A stretch of DNA of 64,000 bases from positions 1-64,000 of the forward strand of contig JBLXDJ010000001.1 of assembly GCA_048264105.1 (NCBI GenBank). The letters run 5' to 3'. Of this stretch, positions 16,438 through 25,373 are shown piece by piece. This DNA is from Oceanospirillum sp048264105 (lineage in GTDB: Bacteria > Pseudomonadota > Gammaproteobacteria > Pseudomonadales > Halomonadaceae). The notes under the pieces were generated by a model. It did no database searches and had not been told where the DNA came from. It saw nothing but the letters and a program-made list of their open reading frames with translations. Position numbers and translations under genes: made by a program. Position 1 is the first letter of the stretch. Each line of letters begins with the position of its first letter.

Positions 16438-18144
16438 ATGGTTTCGCAAGCAGAGGAAAGGTCGACAATGTCCGGGCTATGGGGTCTGACATCATTGTTC
16501 AAAACCCGCACGGGCAATGGCTACTGGCAATTTTCTGTCTGGTTGATTGCGGCGATTGTGCTCCTGCCTGTACTGGCGGTTCTTTGGCTGGCGTTTTTCC
16601 CTGAAGAGAATATCTGGCCGCATCTGCTGTCGACGGTTTTACCGGACTATATCGTTACCACTCTGGGACTGATGCTGGGGGTTGGCGTACTTGCGGCCTG
16701 GCTGGGGGTATCCACCGCCTGGGTGACCACCATGTATGAGTTTCCCGGTCGGCGTATCTTTGAATGGGCGCTGCTGCTGCCATTTGCAGTACCGGCCTAT
16801 GTTATCGCTTACGTTTATACCGATATGCTGGAATATTCCGGCTGGCTTCAGGTTGGCCTTCGGGAGCTGTTCGGCTGGCAAACCGCCCGTGATTACTGGT
16901 TCCCTGAGATCCGCAGTTTAGGCGGAGCCGTGGCTATGCTGGCGCTGGTGCTCTATCCCTATGTCTTTATGATGGTGCGGGCCACCTTTATTGAACAATC
17001 GGCCTCACTGCGGGATGCAGCCCGAACACTGGGGTGTAACCGTCGTCAGGTGTTCTGGCGTGTTTCTCTGCCAACGGCAAGACCGGCACTGGCCGTCGGG
17101 CTGGCGCTGGTGCTGATGGAAGCACTGAATGACTTCGGTACTGTGGACTACTTCGCGGTACGAACGCTGACCGCCGGTATCTACGATGTCTGGCTGAATA
17201 TGGGCAACATCGGTGGCGCGGCTCAGATCGCCAGTGTCATGATGATCTTTATTCTGGTGTTGATTGGCCTTGAGCGTTATTCCCGCCGTCGCCAGAAGCA
17301 GTTCTCCCGTGGTGATCGTTTTAAATCCTTCCAACGCACCAGGCTGACCGGTCGCAAAGCCTTTGCCTGCTGGCTGATCTGTATTGTGCCGCTGGCCTTT
17401 GGTTTTGTGGTGCCTGTGTTGTCTCTTGCCCGTCATGCGGTGGTTTACTTTGAGGTTTCCTGGACGCCGGACTTTCTGCAGATGAGCTGGAACAGCTTTA
17501 TGCTCTCTGCTGTAGCGGCTCTGGCGACGATTTTTCTGGGGCTGATTCTGGCTTATGGTAAGCGTTTGGTTAAGGCTCCCAGTGTTCAGAAAGCGGTTCG
17601 TCTCTCCGGCCTTGGCTATGCGATGCCCGGTGCCGTTCTGGCGGTGGGTGTGATTATTCCATTGGCGGCTTTTGATAATGCCGTGGATGACCTGTTTGAA
17701 AGCTGGTTTGGTATTTCAACCGGTCTGCTGCTGAGCGGTACTGTGTTTGCGGTGATCTTTGCTTATGTGGTGCGTTTTCTGGCGGTGTCCGCCGGTAGTA
17801 TCGAATCCAGTCTGGATAAGGTGACGCCAAGTATGGATATGGCCGCGCGCTCTCTGGGTTACAACACCCTGCAGATTCTCTGGAAAGTGCATGTGCCTAT
17901 GATTAAGCCCGGTGTACTGACAGCGGCTCTGGTCGTGTTTGTGGATTGTATGAAGGAACTACCGGCGACTTTGGTACTGCGTCCCTTTAACTTCGATACG
18001 CTGGCGACCCATGTCTATCAGTTCGCCTCCGATGAGCTACTGGAAGAGTCTGCCTTGTCGGCACTGGTGATCGTGCTGGTGGGTATTATTCCTGTGATTT
18101 TGCTGAGCCGTTCGATTATCGCTTCCCGGAATGAGAAGCCCTGA
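16438..18144 (+). CDS. Iron ABC transporter permease (FutB/FbpB family, 568 aa)
   Basis: A fused double-domain inner-membrane permease with about twelve hydrophobic segments. Each half carries an ABC permease EAA-type loop: EQSASLRDAARTLGCNRRQVFWRV in the first and MDMAARSLGYNTLQILWKVHVPM in the second. This tandem architecture is typical of FbpB/FutB ferric-iron permeases. AGGTAGGTG precedes the ATG at 16438. A second Met ten codons later is possible. No ATPase gene (fbpC/futC) is present next to it: a terminator and then opposite-strand genes follow, so the motor subunit must be encoded elsewhere. Confidence 0.92.
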   Translation: MVSQAEERSTMSGLWGLTSLFKTRTGNGYWQFSVWLIAAIVLLPVLAVLWLAFFPEENIWPHLLSTVLPDYIVTTLGLMLGVGVLAAWLGVSTAWVTTMYEFPGRRIFEWALLLPFAVPAYVIAYVYTDMLEYSGWLQVGLRELFGWQTARDYWFPEIRSLGGAVAMLALVLYPYVFMMVRATFIEQSASLRDAARTLGCNRRQVFWRVSLPTARPALAVGLALVLMEALNDFGTVDYFAVRTLTAGIYDVWLNMGNIGGAAQIASVMMIFILVLIGLERYSRRRQKQFSRGDRFKSFQRTRLTGRKAFACWLICIVPLAFGFVVPVLSLARHAVVYFEVSWTPDFLQMSWNSFMLSAVAALATIFLGLILAYGKRLVKAPSVQKAVRLSGLGYAMPGAVLAVGVIIPLAAFDNAVDDLFESWFGISTGLLLSGTVFAVIFAYVVRFLAVSAGSIESSLDKVTPSMDMAARSLGYNTLQILWKVHVPMIKPGVLTAALVVFVDCMKELPATLVLRPFNFDTLATHVYQFASDELLEESALSALVIVLVGIIPVILLSRSIIASRNEKP

Positions 18145-18176
18145 TCGGGTCATCTGAATCGCCATCCCCTGAATAC

Positions 18177-18206
18177 AAAAAGCCGGAGTTGAGACTCCGG
18201 CTTTTT
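18177..18206. terminator. bidirectional terminator between permease and DEDD-like gene
   Basis: AAAAAGCCGGAGT-TGAG-ACTCCGGCTTTTT has A and T runs on both sides, serving both convergent genes. Confidence 0.9.
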
Positions 18207-18248
18207 ACTGTGTGCGATCTTTCTGATCCGATAAGCTGATCAGAGGAC

Positions 18249-18740
18249 TTACGCGTCACCTTCTGTCAGTGTCTGATGGACAAACAGCATGGACAGTACA
18301 TTAGCTTCCGACTGATAAGGATCCATACCGCGCTCGGCCATCCACTCATTGCGCAGATCCTGCCAGTGTTCATAACCGACATCATACAGGCTGGCGGCGG
18401 GTTCAAAGGCAAACTGCGTATTCATGCCGTAGCTGTCCAGCATCATGTCCAGCCAGTGCTCATCTTCACCGGCACCATCGACATAAACCACGTCGGTATC
18501 GATGTCGCCCTGAATCTCACGAATCACTTCCAGTGCGCTGACACCATGCAGCATCAGGTCATCAATATCGATACCGGCATCATCAAACTGGTGGCTCTGA
18601 CTATTAAGCCAGTCGTCTTCCGGCGTGATCAGGGTACTTTTTACCTGGCCGTCCGGTGTTGACCAGCAAACAGCGATTGGAAAACCATCTTCATCGGGGC
18701 TTGAGCATTCAAAGTCGATAAAAATCGGAAACTGGGTCAT
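18249..18740 (-). CDS. Exonuclease-like hypothetical protein (RNase H-like fold, 163 aa)
   Basis: A small acidic protein whose N-terminus, FPIFIDFECSS, has the DxE motif (Asp9, Glu11) used by DnaQ/DEDD-type 3'-5' exonucleases. The following strand pattern (FPIAVCWST...VKSTLITP) and a later VVYVDGAGEDEHWLD segment also resemble that fold. I do not see a convincing final HxxxD or YxxxD motif, so activity is uncertain. The start overlaps the last 32 bases of tatD, so the two genes are translationally linked. TatD is itself a 3'-5' nuclease/deoxyribonuclease, which makes a nucleic-acid role plausible. Confidence 0.6.
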   Translation of the reverse strand: MTQFPIFIDFECSSPDEDGFPIAVCWSTPDGQVKSTLITPEDDWLNSQSHQFDDAGIDIDDLMLHGVSALEVIREIQGDIDTDVVYVDGAGEDEHWLDMMLDSYGMNTQFAFEPAASLYDVGYEHWQDLRNEWMAERGMDPYQSEANVLSMLFVHQTLTEGDA

Positions 18741-19596
18741 TTTCTACCTCGTTGGCCGGACCGAAACTTTCGGGTAAACGGAAAAAACGTCGCGCATTGT
18801 CACTGGTTTTATGGGCAAGATCCAGCTCGGAAAGGCCGGTATGCTGACTCATCTCTTTCAGAACCCAGGGCAGGTAGGCGGGACGGTTCGTCCGGTCTTT
18901 CGGCTTCTTGTCCATATTGCGTGGCAGCAGGTAAGGGGCGTCGGTTTCTATCATCAGGCGGTCAGCCGGAATATTATGAACCAGTGCCTGTAACTCGGTG
19001 CCCCGTCGCTCGTCGCATACCCAGCCGGTAATGCCGATATAAAGATCCAGATCCAGATAGCCGAACAGGGCTTTCTGGCTGCCGGTAAAGCAGTGAATAA
19101 CGCCATCAGCGATATTGTCTCGATAACTCTTCAGAATCTGATGCTGGCGCTCAAAGGCATCCCGTTCATGCATAAAGAGAGGCTTCTGATGTTCGATGGC
19201 CAGCTCCAGCTGGGCTTCAAAGGCGCGTTCCTGCTCCTGTGGCGTCGAAAAATTACGATTGAAATCCAGTCCGGTTTCCCCGGCGGCAACGCAGTAGGGG
19301 CTTTGCATCAGATCTTTCAGATAGCCCGCCGTTTTGTTATCAAACTCTGAGGCATCGTGGGGATGGATCCCGGCGGTAAAGCGCAGCTGATCGGGAAACT
19401 GCTCGCAAAGCTTCAGTGCGGCTTCAGAAGAGGATAAAGAGGTACCGGTTACAATCTGAATCGCTACATTGGCTTCAAGAGATTGTTCTATAATTTCCTG
19501 GTGGCGGCCGTGAAAACGGTCACTGGTCAGGTTGACCCCGATGTCGATCAGAGGTGAAGGGGCCTTAAGCAGTGGATTTTGTTTGCTGTCACTCAT
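18709..19596 (-). CDS. tatD: TatD metal-dependent 3'-5' deoxyribonuclease
   Basis: A 295-residue TIM-barrel hydrolase. It aligns along its length with E. coli TatD: DIGVNLTSDRFHGRH, FTAGIHPHDASEF, ETGLDFNRNFSTPQEQERAFEAQ, IHCFTG, YIGITGWVCDERRGTEL and IETDAPYLLPRNM. All conserved metal-binding His, Glu and Asp positions of the family are visible. The N-terminus reads IDIGVN, as in genuine TatD rather than YcfH/YjjV paralogues. TatD takes part in DNA repair and exonucleolytic RNA quality control. It stands outside any tat operon and overlaps a downstream exonuclease-like gene. Confidence 0.94.
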   Translation of the reverse strand: MSDSKQNPLLKAPSPLIDIGVNLTSDRFHGRHQEIIEQSLEANVAIQIVTGTSLSSSEAALKLCEQFPDQLRFTAGIHPHDASEFDNKTAGYLKDLMQSPYCVAAGETGLDFNRNFSTPQEQERAFEAQLELAIEHQKPLFMHERDAFERQHQILKSYRDNIADGVIHCFTGSQKALFGYLDLDLYIGITGWVCDERRGTELQALVHNIPADRLMIETDAPYLLPRNMDKKPKDRTNRPAYLPWVLKEMSQHTGLSELDLAHKTSDNARRFFRLPESFGPANEVENDPVSDFYRL

Positions 19597-19712
19597 TAGA
19601 TTCCCGAATCCTGATAGAAATAAGATGCGAATTTAACTACTATTGATGCCCTAAAGGAAGAAAACCGGCATTGATCGCCTTTAAATCAGAGACCACAACA
19701 TTGGAGTAGCCC

Positions 19713-20666
19713 ATGGCAGGGGTATTAGCTAGCGTAGATTCCCGTACACAGTTGGTCGGTGAGAACCGATTAGAGCTCTTGATGTTCCGTTTGTTAACGG
19801 GGCAGCTGTTTGCTATCAACGTGTTCAAAATTCAGGAAGTGATGCGTTTACCTGCACTATCCAATTTGCCGCACCATCACCCGTATGTTGTCGGTGTTAC
19901 TCACCTGCGTGGTCAGACCGTCACGGTGATCAACCTGAGTCAGGCGATCGGTATGCCTGCGCTGCAGCCTACTGAAGAAAGCAACCTGATTGTGACCGAG
20001 TATAACAACTCTGTTCAGGCTTTTCTGGTGGGTGGCGTAGATCGCATCATCAACATGAACTGGGATGAGATCATGCCGCCGCCGCGTACGACCGGTCGTT
20101 CTCACTACCTGACTGCCATTACCCGTGTTGAAGAGAAGATCGTTGAAATTATCGATGTTGAGAAGGTTCTGGCAGAGATCTCGCCATACCTGATCAGTGT
20201 TGATACCGAGAATCTGGATGAACAGATCCGGACTGCAGCCAGTAAGATGGAAGTGCTGATGGTTGATGACTCTTCCACAGCCCGTGCTCAGGTTAAAGAG
20301 ACTCTGGGTCATCTGGGTATCACGATTCACGAAGCCCGTGACGGCCGCGAAGGTCTGGATAAGCTGCGTGCTATGGCCGATGCCGGTGAAGATGTTCCGA
20401 ACAAACTGCTGATGCTGATTACCGATGCAGAGATGCCGGAGATGGATGGTTATCGTCTGACCCGTGAGATTCGTGAGGATCCGCGCCTGAAAGATCTCTT
20501 TATCACTCTGCATACCTCCCTCAGTGGCAGCTTTAACAAGGCGATGGTACAGAAAGTTGGTTGTGATGACTTCCTGTCTAAATTCCAGCCGAAGCAGCTG
20601 TTCGATCTTGTGGTACGCCGTATCGCAGAAGTTGAAGGTCTGGAAACACCGGAAGCCAGCCAGTAA
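19713..20666 (+). CDS. cheV: Chemotaxis coupling protein CheV (CheW-REC)
   Basis: A 317-residue CheW domain (about 15-165: LLMFRLLTGQLFAINVFKIQEVMRLP...GVTHLRGQTVTVINL) fused to a receiver domain (about 180-305). The receiver has MVDDSSTARAQ, the phosphoacceptor in ITDAEMPEMDGYRLT, the conserved Thr/Ser (LHTSLSG) and the Lys in FLSKF. CheV couples chemoreceptors to CheA and its phosphorylation tunes adaptation. It stands alone, away from a che operon, as is common in gammaproteobacteria. The soluble receptors at 8597 and 60939 are potential partners. Confidence 0.95.
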   Translation: MAGVLASVDSRTQLVGENRLELLMFRLLTGQLFAINVFKIQEVMRLPALSNLPHHHPYVVGVTHLRGQTVTVINLSQAIGMPALQPTEESNLIVTEYNNSVQAFLVGGVDRIINMNWDEIMPPPRTTGRSHYLTAITRVEEKIVEIIDVEKVLAEISPYLISVDTENLDEQIRTAASKMEVLMVDDSSTARAQVKETLGHLGITIHEARDGREGLDKLRAMADAGEDVPNKLLMLITDAEMPEMDGYRLTREIREDPRLKDLFITLHTSLSGSFNKAMVQKVGCDDFLSKFQPKQLFDLVVRRIAEVEGLETPEASQ

Positions 20667-20684
20667 CAGGCATTCGTTTAAATG

Positions 20685-20716
20685 CAAAAAAGCCCGCACT
20701 CCATGCGGGCTTTTTT
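20685..20716. terminator. terminator after cheV (bidirectional)
   Basis: AAAAAAGCCCGCA-CTCCA-TGCGGGCTTTTTT, 20 bases after the cheV stop. It also serves the convergent DUF1499 gene. Confidence 0.93.
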
Positions 20717-20758
20717 GTGTCTGTCTTTTCCCTGAAAGAAAGCAGATGGGCTGTTCGA

Positions 20759-21259
20759 TCAGTCGGTCTGAATCGGAACTTTCTTTTCCAGAATAGGCTG
20801 TGCCATGCGCTCACTGAAGACTTTGCGGATCTCTTCAATGCGGCGGCGGTTGGTGCCCAGATCGGAGTATCCCAGTCGGGAAGCGGAACGAACCGCGATG
20901 ACACCGGGCACCTGAAAGTAAAACTCAACGTCATCAATAAAGCCCATCAAAGGTGTGCGAAAGTCAGCCCGCAGGTAATGAGCGTGTTCACGGGTGATGA
21001 CAATGGCATCTTCACGTTCAGAGAGCAGGGATTCCATCTGATCGTACGCCAGGGTTTGTTCTGCATTGTACAGAATGGGTGGCACTTTCTGGCTGTCAGG
21101 TGTGTCGGGATGCGAGGCAACGCAGTTAGGGGTATCCGGACAAGGTTTCAGGCGGTTGTTTTCCACGCCCAACTTCGGAATATCGTGCATACAGCCCGTT
21201 AAAAAGGCGATAATGGTTCCTAACATAACTGTTTGTCTTATCTCGGGAAAAAATTTCAT
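20759..21259 (-). CDS. DUF1499 lipoprotein
   Basis: A 166-residue predicted lipoprotein: signal sequence with lipobox FLTGC (Cys23), then the DUF1499 domain, recognised by CPDTPNCVAS near the start and by FRTPLMGFIDDVEFYF and AVRSASRLGYSDLGTNRRRIEEIR at the end. The start at 21259 is favoured over a Met seven codons upstream because AGGAAG precedes it. The function of DUF1499 is unknown. The conserved Cys pair suggests a disulfide-bearing periplasmic protein. It is monocistronic. Confidence 0.88.
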   Translation of the reverse strand: MKFFPEIRQTVMLGTIIAFLTGCMHDIPKLGVENNRLKPCPDTPNCVASHPDTPDSQKVPPILYNAEQTLAYDQMESLLSEREDAIVITREHAHYLRADFRTPLMGFIDDVEFYFQVPGVIAVRSASRLGYSDLGTNRRRIEEIRKVFSERMAQPILEKKVPIQTD

Positions 21260-21377
21260 TCGGGCTTCCTGTCTGATCATCCTGATACAACTGTTTAAAG
21301 TAGCAAGTTTATGGTGGATACCTCAACATCGGATCCGCTTTTTTACAGATAATTCCTAAGTTTTTTACAGGCATTTC

Positions 21378-23318
21378 ATGGCGTTAGTTAGATTAGAAAA
21401 AATCAGTATCGCATTTGGTCATCATGCACTTCTGGATGAAGCTTCTCTGGTGATCAGTAAAGGCGAGCGAATCTGTGTCGTTGGACGCAACGGTGCGGGT
21501 AAATCCACCATGCTGAAGCTGGTTTCCGGTGAGATTCACCAGGATTCAGGTTCTATCTGGTGTCAGCCCGGTTTGAAAATCGGCCAGTTAGCACAGGATC
21601 TGCCGGTTGCCGGCGACGATACCGTATTCGACATCATTGCCGATGGTATTCCCGGTGTTGGTCAGCTGATCCGGGATTACCATCATCTGGTGATGAATAT
21701 CGTTGGTGATGATGACCTTAAAAAGCTGGAACATCTGCAGCATGAGCTGGAAAGCAAAGATGGCTGGGCGCTGACCCAACGTGTTGAATCGATCATTTCC
21801 CGGCTGAACCTGCCTGCAGATACGCCGATGAAATCTCTGTCCGGTGGCTGGCGTCGCCGGGTTGCTCTGGCGCGGGCTCTGGTGAGCGAGCCGGATCTGC
21901 TGCTGCTGGATGAGCCGACCAACCATCTGGATATTGAAACCATCGCCTGGCTGGAACAGCAGGTGAGTGAATTCCGTGGTGCCGTGCTCTTTATCACCCA
22001 CGACCGGGCATTCCTGCAGAAACTGGCGACCCGAATCGTTGAGCTGGACCGTGGTCAGCTGACGATCTGGGAAGGTAATTATCCCAGCTTCCTTGAGCAC
22101 AAAGAGCATATGCTTGAAGTCGAGGAGCGTCAGAACGCCGAGTTTGATAAGAAACTGGCTCAGGAAGAAGCTTGGATTCGTCAGGGGATCAAAGCCCGTC
22201 GTACCCGTAACGAAGGTCGGGTTCGTGCCCTGCAGGATCTGAGGAAAGAGCGCTCACAGCGCCGGGAGCGTCAGGGAACCGCCAATATCACGTTGGATAA
22301 AGCCGATTCCTCCGGCAAGCTGGTGGCGGAGCTGGAAGATGTGTCCTACAGCTGGGGTAATAAACCTATTATCCGCAACCTGACCACCCGTGTTATCCGT
22401 GGTGATCGTATCGGTCTTCTGGGCCGCAATGGTGCCGGTAAAAGTACCCTGCTGAAACTGTTTCTGGGGCAGCTTGAGCCACAAAGCGGCAACCTGAAAA
22501 TGGGTTCTAAGCTGGAAGTGGCTTACTTTGATCAGTTGCGTGCCCAGCTGGAGCCTGAGAAAAGCGTGATGGATAACGTCGCCGCAGGCCAGACCAGTAT
22601 CACGATCGGTGGTCGTGATAAGCATGTGATGAGCTATCTGCAGGATTTCCTGTTCAGCCCGGAGCGTGCCCGAACGCCGGTGAAAGCCTTGTCCGGTGGT
22701 GAGTGTAACCGTCTGCTTCTGGCGAAGCTGTTCACCAAGCCGGCAAATATGCTGGTACTGGATGAGCCGACCAACGATCTGGATGTGGAAACCCTAGAGC
22801 TGCTGGAAGAGCTGATCGCTAACTTTGACGGCACCGTTTTTCTGGTCAGCCACGACCGTGCCTTTATGGACAACGTGGTCACCAGTGTCTTCGCTTTTGA
22901 AGGCGATGGCCTGGTTAAAGAGTATGTGGGTGGCTACAGCGACTGGGTGCGTCAGGGAGGCAAATTCCCACCTGAATCAGCCGGTGGTGACGGGAATGAC
23001 AGCAATACGCTGAAAACCGACGCTACTGCCGAAGCACCTGCAAAAGCTGAGCCTGCGAAGCCCGCTGAAAAACCTGCACCGAAAGGCAAGAAGCTGAGTT
23101 ATAAACTGCAGCGCGAGCTGGATCAGCTGCCGGGTGTGATTGAGAAACTGGAAGCGGAACTTGAAGAGCTGCACACCATTACCGGTGATGGCGCTTTCTA
23201 TCAGGGCGATCCGGCCAAGGTGGCTAAAACGCTGGATAAGTTGCAGCATAAAGAGTCTGAGCTGGAAACCGCAATGGATCGTTGGGTCGAGCTGGAAGCG
23301 ATGAAAGAGGAAGACTAA
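21378..23318 (+). CDS. uup: ABC-F ATPase Uup
   Basis: A 646-residue soluble protein with two ABC ATPase domains: Walker A GRNGAGKST near residues 36-44 and again near 350, signatures LSGGW and LSGGE, and Walker B LLLLDEPTNHLD and MLVLDEPTNDLD. They are joined by an ABC-F linker rich in Arg/Glu (KARRTRNEGRVRALQDLRKE). The C-terminal about 110 residues are an Ala/Lys/Pro spacer followed by a coiled coil, diagnostic of Uup, which acts on ribosomes and limits precise transposon excision and replication-associated instability. It is monocistronic with its own terminator. Confidence 0.95.
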   Translation: MALVRLEKISIAFGHHALLDEASLVISKGERICVVGRNGAGKSTMLKLVSGEIHQDSGSIWCQPGLKIGQLAQDLPVAGDDTVFDIIADGIPGVGQLIRDYHHLVMNIVGDDDLKKLEHLQHELESKDGWALTQRVESIISRLNLPADTPMKSLSGGWRRRVALARALVSEPDLLLLDEPTNHLDIETIAWLEQQVSEFRGAVLFITHDRAFLQKLATRIVELDRGQLTIWEGNYPSFLEHKEHMLEVEERQNAEFDKKLAQEEAWIRQGIKARRTRNEGRVRALQDLRKERSQRRERQGTANITLDKADSSGKLVAELEDVSYSWGNKPIIRNLTTRVIRGDRIGLLGRNGAGKSTLLKLFLGQLEPQSGNLKMGSKLEVAYFDQLRAQLEPEKSVMDNVAAGQTSITIGGRDKHVMSYLQDFLFSPERARTPVKALSGGECNRLLLAKLFTKPANMLVLDEPTNDLDVETLELLEELIANFDGTVFLVSHDRAFMDNVVTSVFAFEGDGLVKEYVGGYSDWVRQGGKFPPESAGGDGNDSNTLKTDATAEAPAKAEPAKPAEKPAPKGKKLSYKLQRELDQLPGVIEKLEAELEELHTITGDGAFYQGDPAKVAKTLDKLQHKESELETAMDRWVELEAMKEED

Positions 23319-23386
23319 ACCTCTTTTTAGTGCGTACGCCTGTCTCTCAGGCAGGTAGTGACGCTTCTTCCGCCGCAGGTAAAAAA

Positions 23387-23441
23387 ATAACCCGTGATAA
23401 GCTTTGCTATCACAGGTTATTTGTTATCGCGGGTTATTTGC
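23387..23441 (+). terminator. uup terminator hairpin with duplicated 3' arm
   Basis: AATAACCCGTGATA pairs with TATCACAGGTTATT and is followed by TTTGTT. A second, 17-base copy of the 3' arm (23425-23441, 14 of 17 identical to 23408-23424) follows at once and could pair with the same 5' arm. Confidence 0.7.
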
Positions 23442-23480
23442 TTTCAGGTGTTCAGGTCGGGCTTATCTAAGCCCCGGAAC

Positions 23481-23921
23481 TTATTTCTCTTCCTGAATGC
23501 GAACCGCCAGAACGTCACACTTGGCACCGTGCAGAACGCCAGTGGAGGTTGAACCCAGCAGCAGTGACAGGCCGTGGCGACCATGGCTGCCGACAACGAT
23601 CAGATCGACACCCTGATCTTTTGCCATGCGGTGAATCTCGCTGTCCGGTACACCCACCAGAATGTGTTGCTGTTCTTTAGGGATGTTCAGTGGTTCTGCC
23701 AGCTCCGCCAGTTTGTCTTTAGCGTGTTGTTCCAGCTGTTCCTGAATAGTGGTCAGATCCATAGGGATATCACCGCCATAGGCAAAGCCCAGTGGCTCTA
23801 AAGCATGAATCAGGCTGATGTTGGCGTTATTGCGTTCGGCAATGGCCTGGCCTTTCTCGATCACCTGACCTGATTCATCGGTCAGGTCTACAGCGATCAG
23901 TACGTGTTTGTATTGGCTCAT
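23481..23921 (-). CDS. Universal stress protein, UspA family
   Basis: A 146-residue single-domain UspA-type protein: KHVLIAVDLTDESGQVIEKG at the N-terminus and VDLIVVGSHGRHGLSLLLGSTSTGVLHGAKCDVLAVR at the C-terminus. The glycine loop resembles the ATP-binding G2xG9xG(S/T) motif but is one residue shorter between the second and third Gly, so nucleotide binding is uncertain. These proteins accumulate under starvation and stress. It is monocistronic and convergent with uup. Confidence 0.92.
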   Translation of the reverse strand: MSQYKHVLIAVDLTDESGQVIEKGQAIAERNNANISLIHALEPLGFAYGGDIPMDLTTIQEQLEQHAKDKLAELAEPLNIPKEQQHILVGVPDSEIHRMAKDQGVDLIVVGSHGRHGLSLLLGSTSTGVLHGAKCDVLAVRIQEEK

Positions 23922-24127
23922 TTTTCTGTCCCCTTGCTAAAAAATCCTTATCTGACTGTACTTTATCCCTTGTCTATCGATTAGTATAGGCCGCAATTCG
24001 ATTTAGAAAATGATCACTGATGCTGTTTTGGCGTGCGTCATGTTTCAGGTTTTTTCCGGGTCATCAGCATGAATCTTTGTGTTGATAAACCCAGCGTTGT
24101 CGGCTTGCCGACCTTTTGAGGTGTTAT

Positions 24128-24622
24128 ATGAGTACCTGGCTTATTGTTGTGTTGATTTTTGCTGCGGTGTTGAGTCCGATCGCCTGGATTGTTCCCTCCC
24201 GCCGACAGCGTTACCAGATGCACCTGCGTAAGATCGCACTGCATGCCGGTATCAAGGTTCGTATTGAGCAGTTTGAGCTTCTGGGGACGAAAGTAAATGG
24301 CGTTGCTTACCGCATTATGCGGGATGCGGATGGTCGTCAATCGGCCCATCGTTTTCGTTTAGGTCACTGCGCACGACTGGAGAAAGAAGAGATTGAGTTT
24401 CGTGGCGATGAGTTTGTACCCGGTTGGGTTTGGCTTGAGCCGGCAACACCTGCCCTGAATGAGGCTCAGACGGAGCAGCTGAAAGCACTGGTTGCCATTT
24501 TACCGGAAGACAGTCTTATTTTTGAATCCGGCACCGCTGCGATAACCCTGTGGTGGCGTGAAAACGGAACACCGGAACAGGTCGAAGCGATGGCGGCTCA
24601 GTTTACTGAACTGAAGATCTGA
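24128..24622 (+). CDS. Hypothetical protein with one N-terminal membrane segment (164 aa)
   Basis: The N-terminus (STWLIVVLIFAAVLSPIAWIVPSRRQR) is a single membrane anchor followed by positive charges, so the rest probably faces the cytoplasm. The soluble part contains RKIALHAGIKVRIEQFELLGTKVNGVAYR and a Glu-rich region ending in a predicted helix (TPEQVEAMAAQFTEL). The ATG at 24128 has GAGG six bases upstream and is preferred to a Met four codons earlier. It lies 60 bases before the methyltransferase gene on the same strand. I do not recognise the family. Confidence 0.75.
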   Translation: MSTWLIVVLIFAAVLSPIAWIVPSRRQRYQMHLRKIALHAGIKVRIEQFELLGTKVNGVAYRIMRDADGRQSAHRFRLGHCARLEKEEIEFRGDEFVPGWVWLEPATPALNEAQTEQLKALVAILPEDSLIFESGTAAITLWWRENGTPEQVEAMAAQFTELKI

Positions 24623-24682
24623 TTCTGTGGTGAAGGATTGATTAACCCGCCGACGATTTGAGTGGTCAGGTAAGAAAGCGCG

Positions 24683-25357
24683 ATGTCCGAACGATTAAAT
24701 ACAGCCCTCAGACAGATGTTACCTTCCGCCCGGGTTAAGGAAACCCGGCTTCCCGGTGTTTCTTATCGGTCTGATACCCCGGAGGAAAAAAGCCTCAGGC
24801 TATGGCTGATCGACCCGGAACCGGTGGACCGGGCATTTACTGCCGATGAGGTCGTCGCGATTCTGGAGCATGCCCCTTACTGGGGATTCTGCTGGGGCAG
24901 CGGTCTGGCGCTGGCACGTTATATTCTGAATCATCCGGCGGGGCTGGCCGGAAAGCGGGTGATCGATTTTGGCTCCGGTTCCGGTGTGGTCGCGGTTGCA
25001 GCGGCTATGGCTGGGGCGGAAGTGATCGCCTGTGATATTGACCCGGTTTCTCAGCAGGCCTGCGAAGAAAATGCGGTGCTGAATAATGTCTCTTATCAGG
25101 TTGCCGGAGACCTGCTGGCGCTGCCTGAGATGAGTGCCGATCTTCTGATCGCCGCTGATGTGTTATACGACAGAGAAAATCTGCCCTGGCTGGACACCTT
25201 CTTTCGCTTTGCTGATGAGGTATGGGTGGCAGATTCCCGGGTGAAGAACTTCAGCCATCCCCGTTATCAGCTTGCTGATACCTTCAATGCCTGCACCCTG
25301 CCGGAGATGGGAGAACCCTATGAGTTCTCCTCAATCCGTTTTTACCGCTCAGTGTGA
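24683..25357 (+). CDS. Class I SAM-dependent methyltransferase (Nnt1/METTL20-like, COG3897 type)
   Basis: A 224-residue Rossmann-fold methyltransferase. Motif I is VIDFGSGSGVVAVAAAMAG, motif II EVIACDIDP, then SADLLIAADVLYDRENLPWL. The preceding YWGFCWGSGLALARYILNHP is typical of the COG3897 family, which contains protein-lysine methyltransferases related to ETFB-KMT and PrmA. The substrate is unknown. It is probably co-transcribed with the membrane-anchored protein upstream and is convergent with dadA (16 bases between stops). Confidence 0.85.
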   Translation: MSERLNTALRQMLPSARVKETRLPGVSYRSDTPEEKSLRLWLIDPEPVDRAFTADEVVAILEHAPYWGFCWGSGLALARYILNHPAGLAGKRVIDFGSGSGVVAVAAAMAGAEVIACDIDPVSQQACEENAVLNNVSYQVAGDLLALPEMSADLLIAADVLYDRENLPWLDTFFRFADEVWVADSRVKNFSHPRYQLADTFNACTLPEMGEPYEFSSIRFYRSV

Positions 25358-25373
25358 GTGGTCTTTGCCGGCA

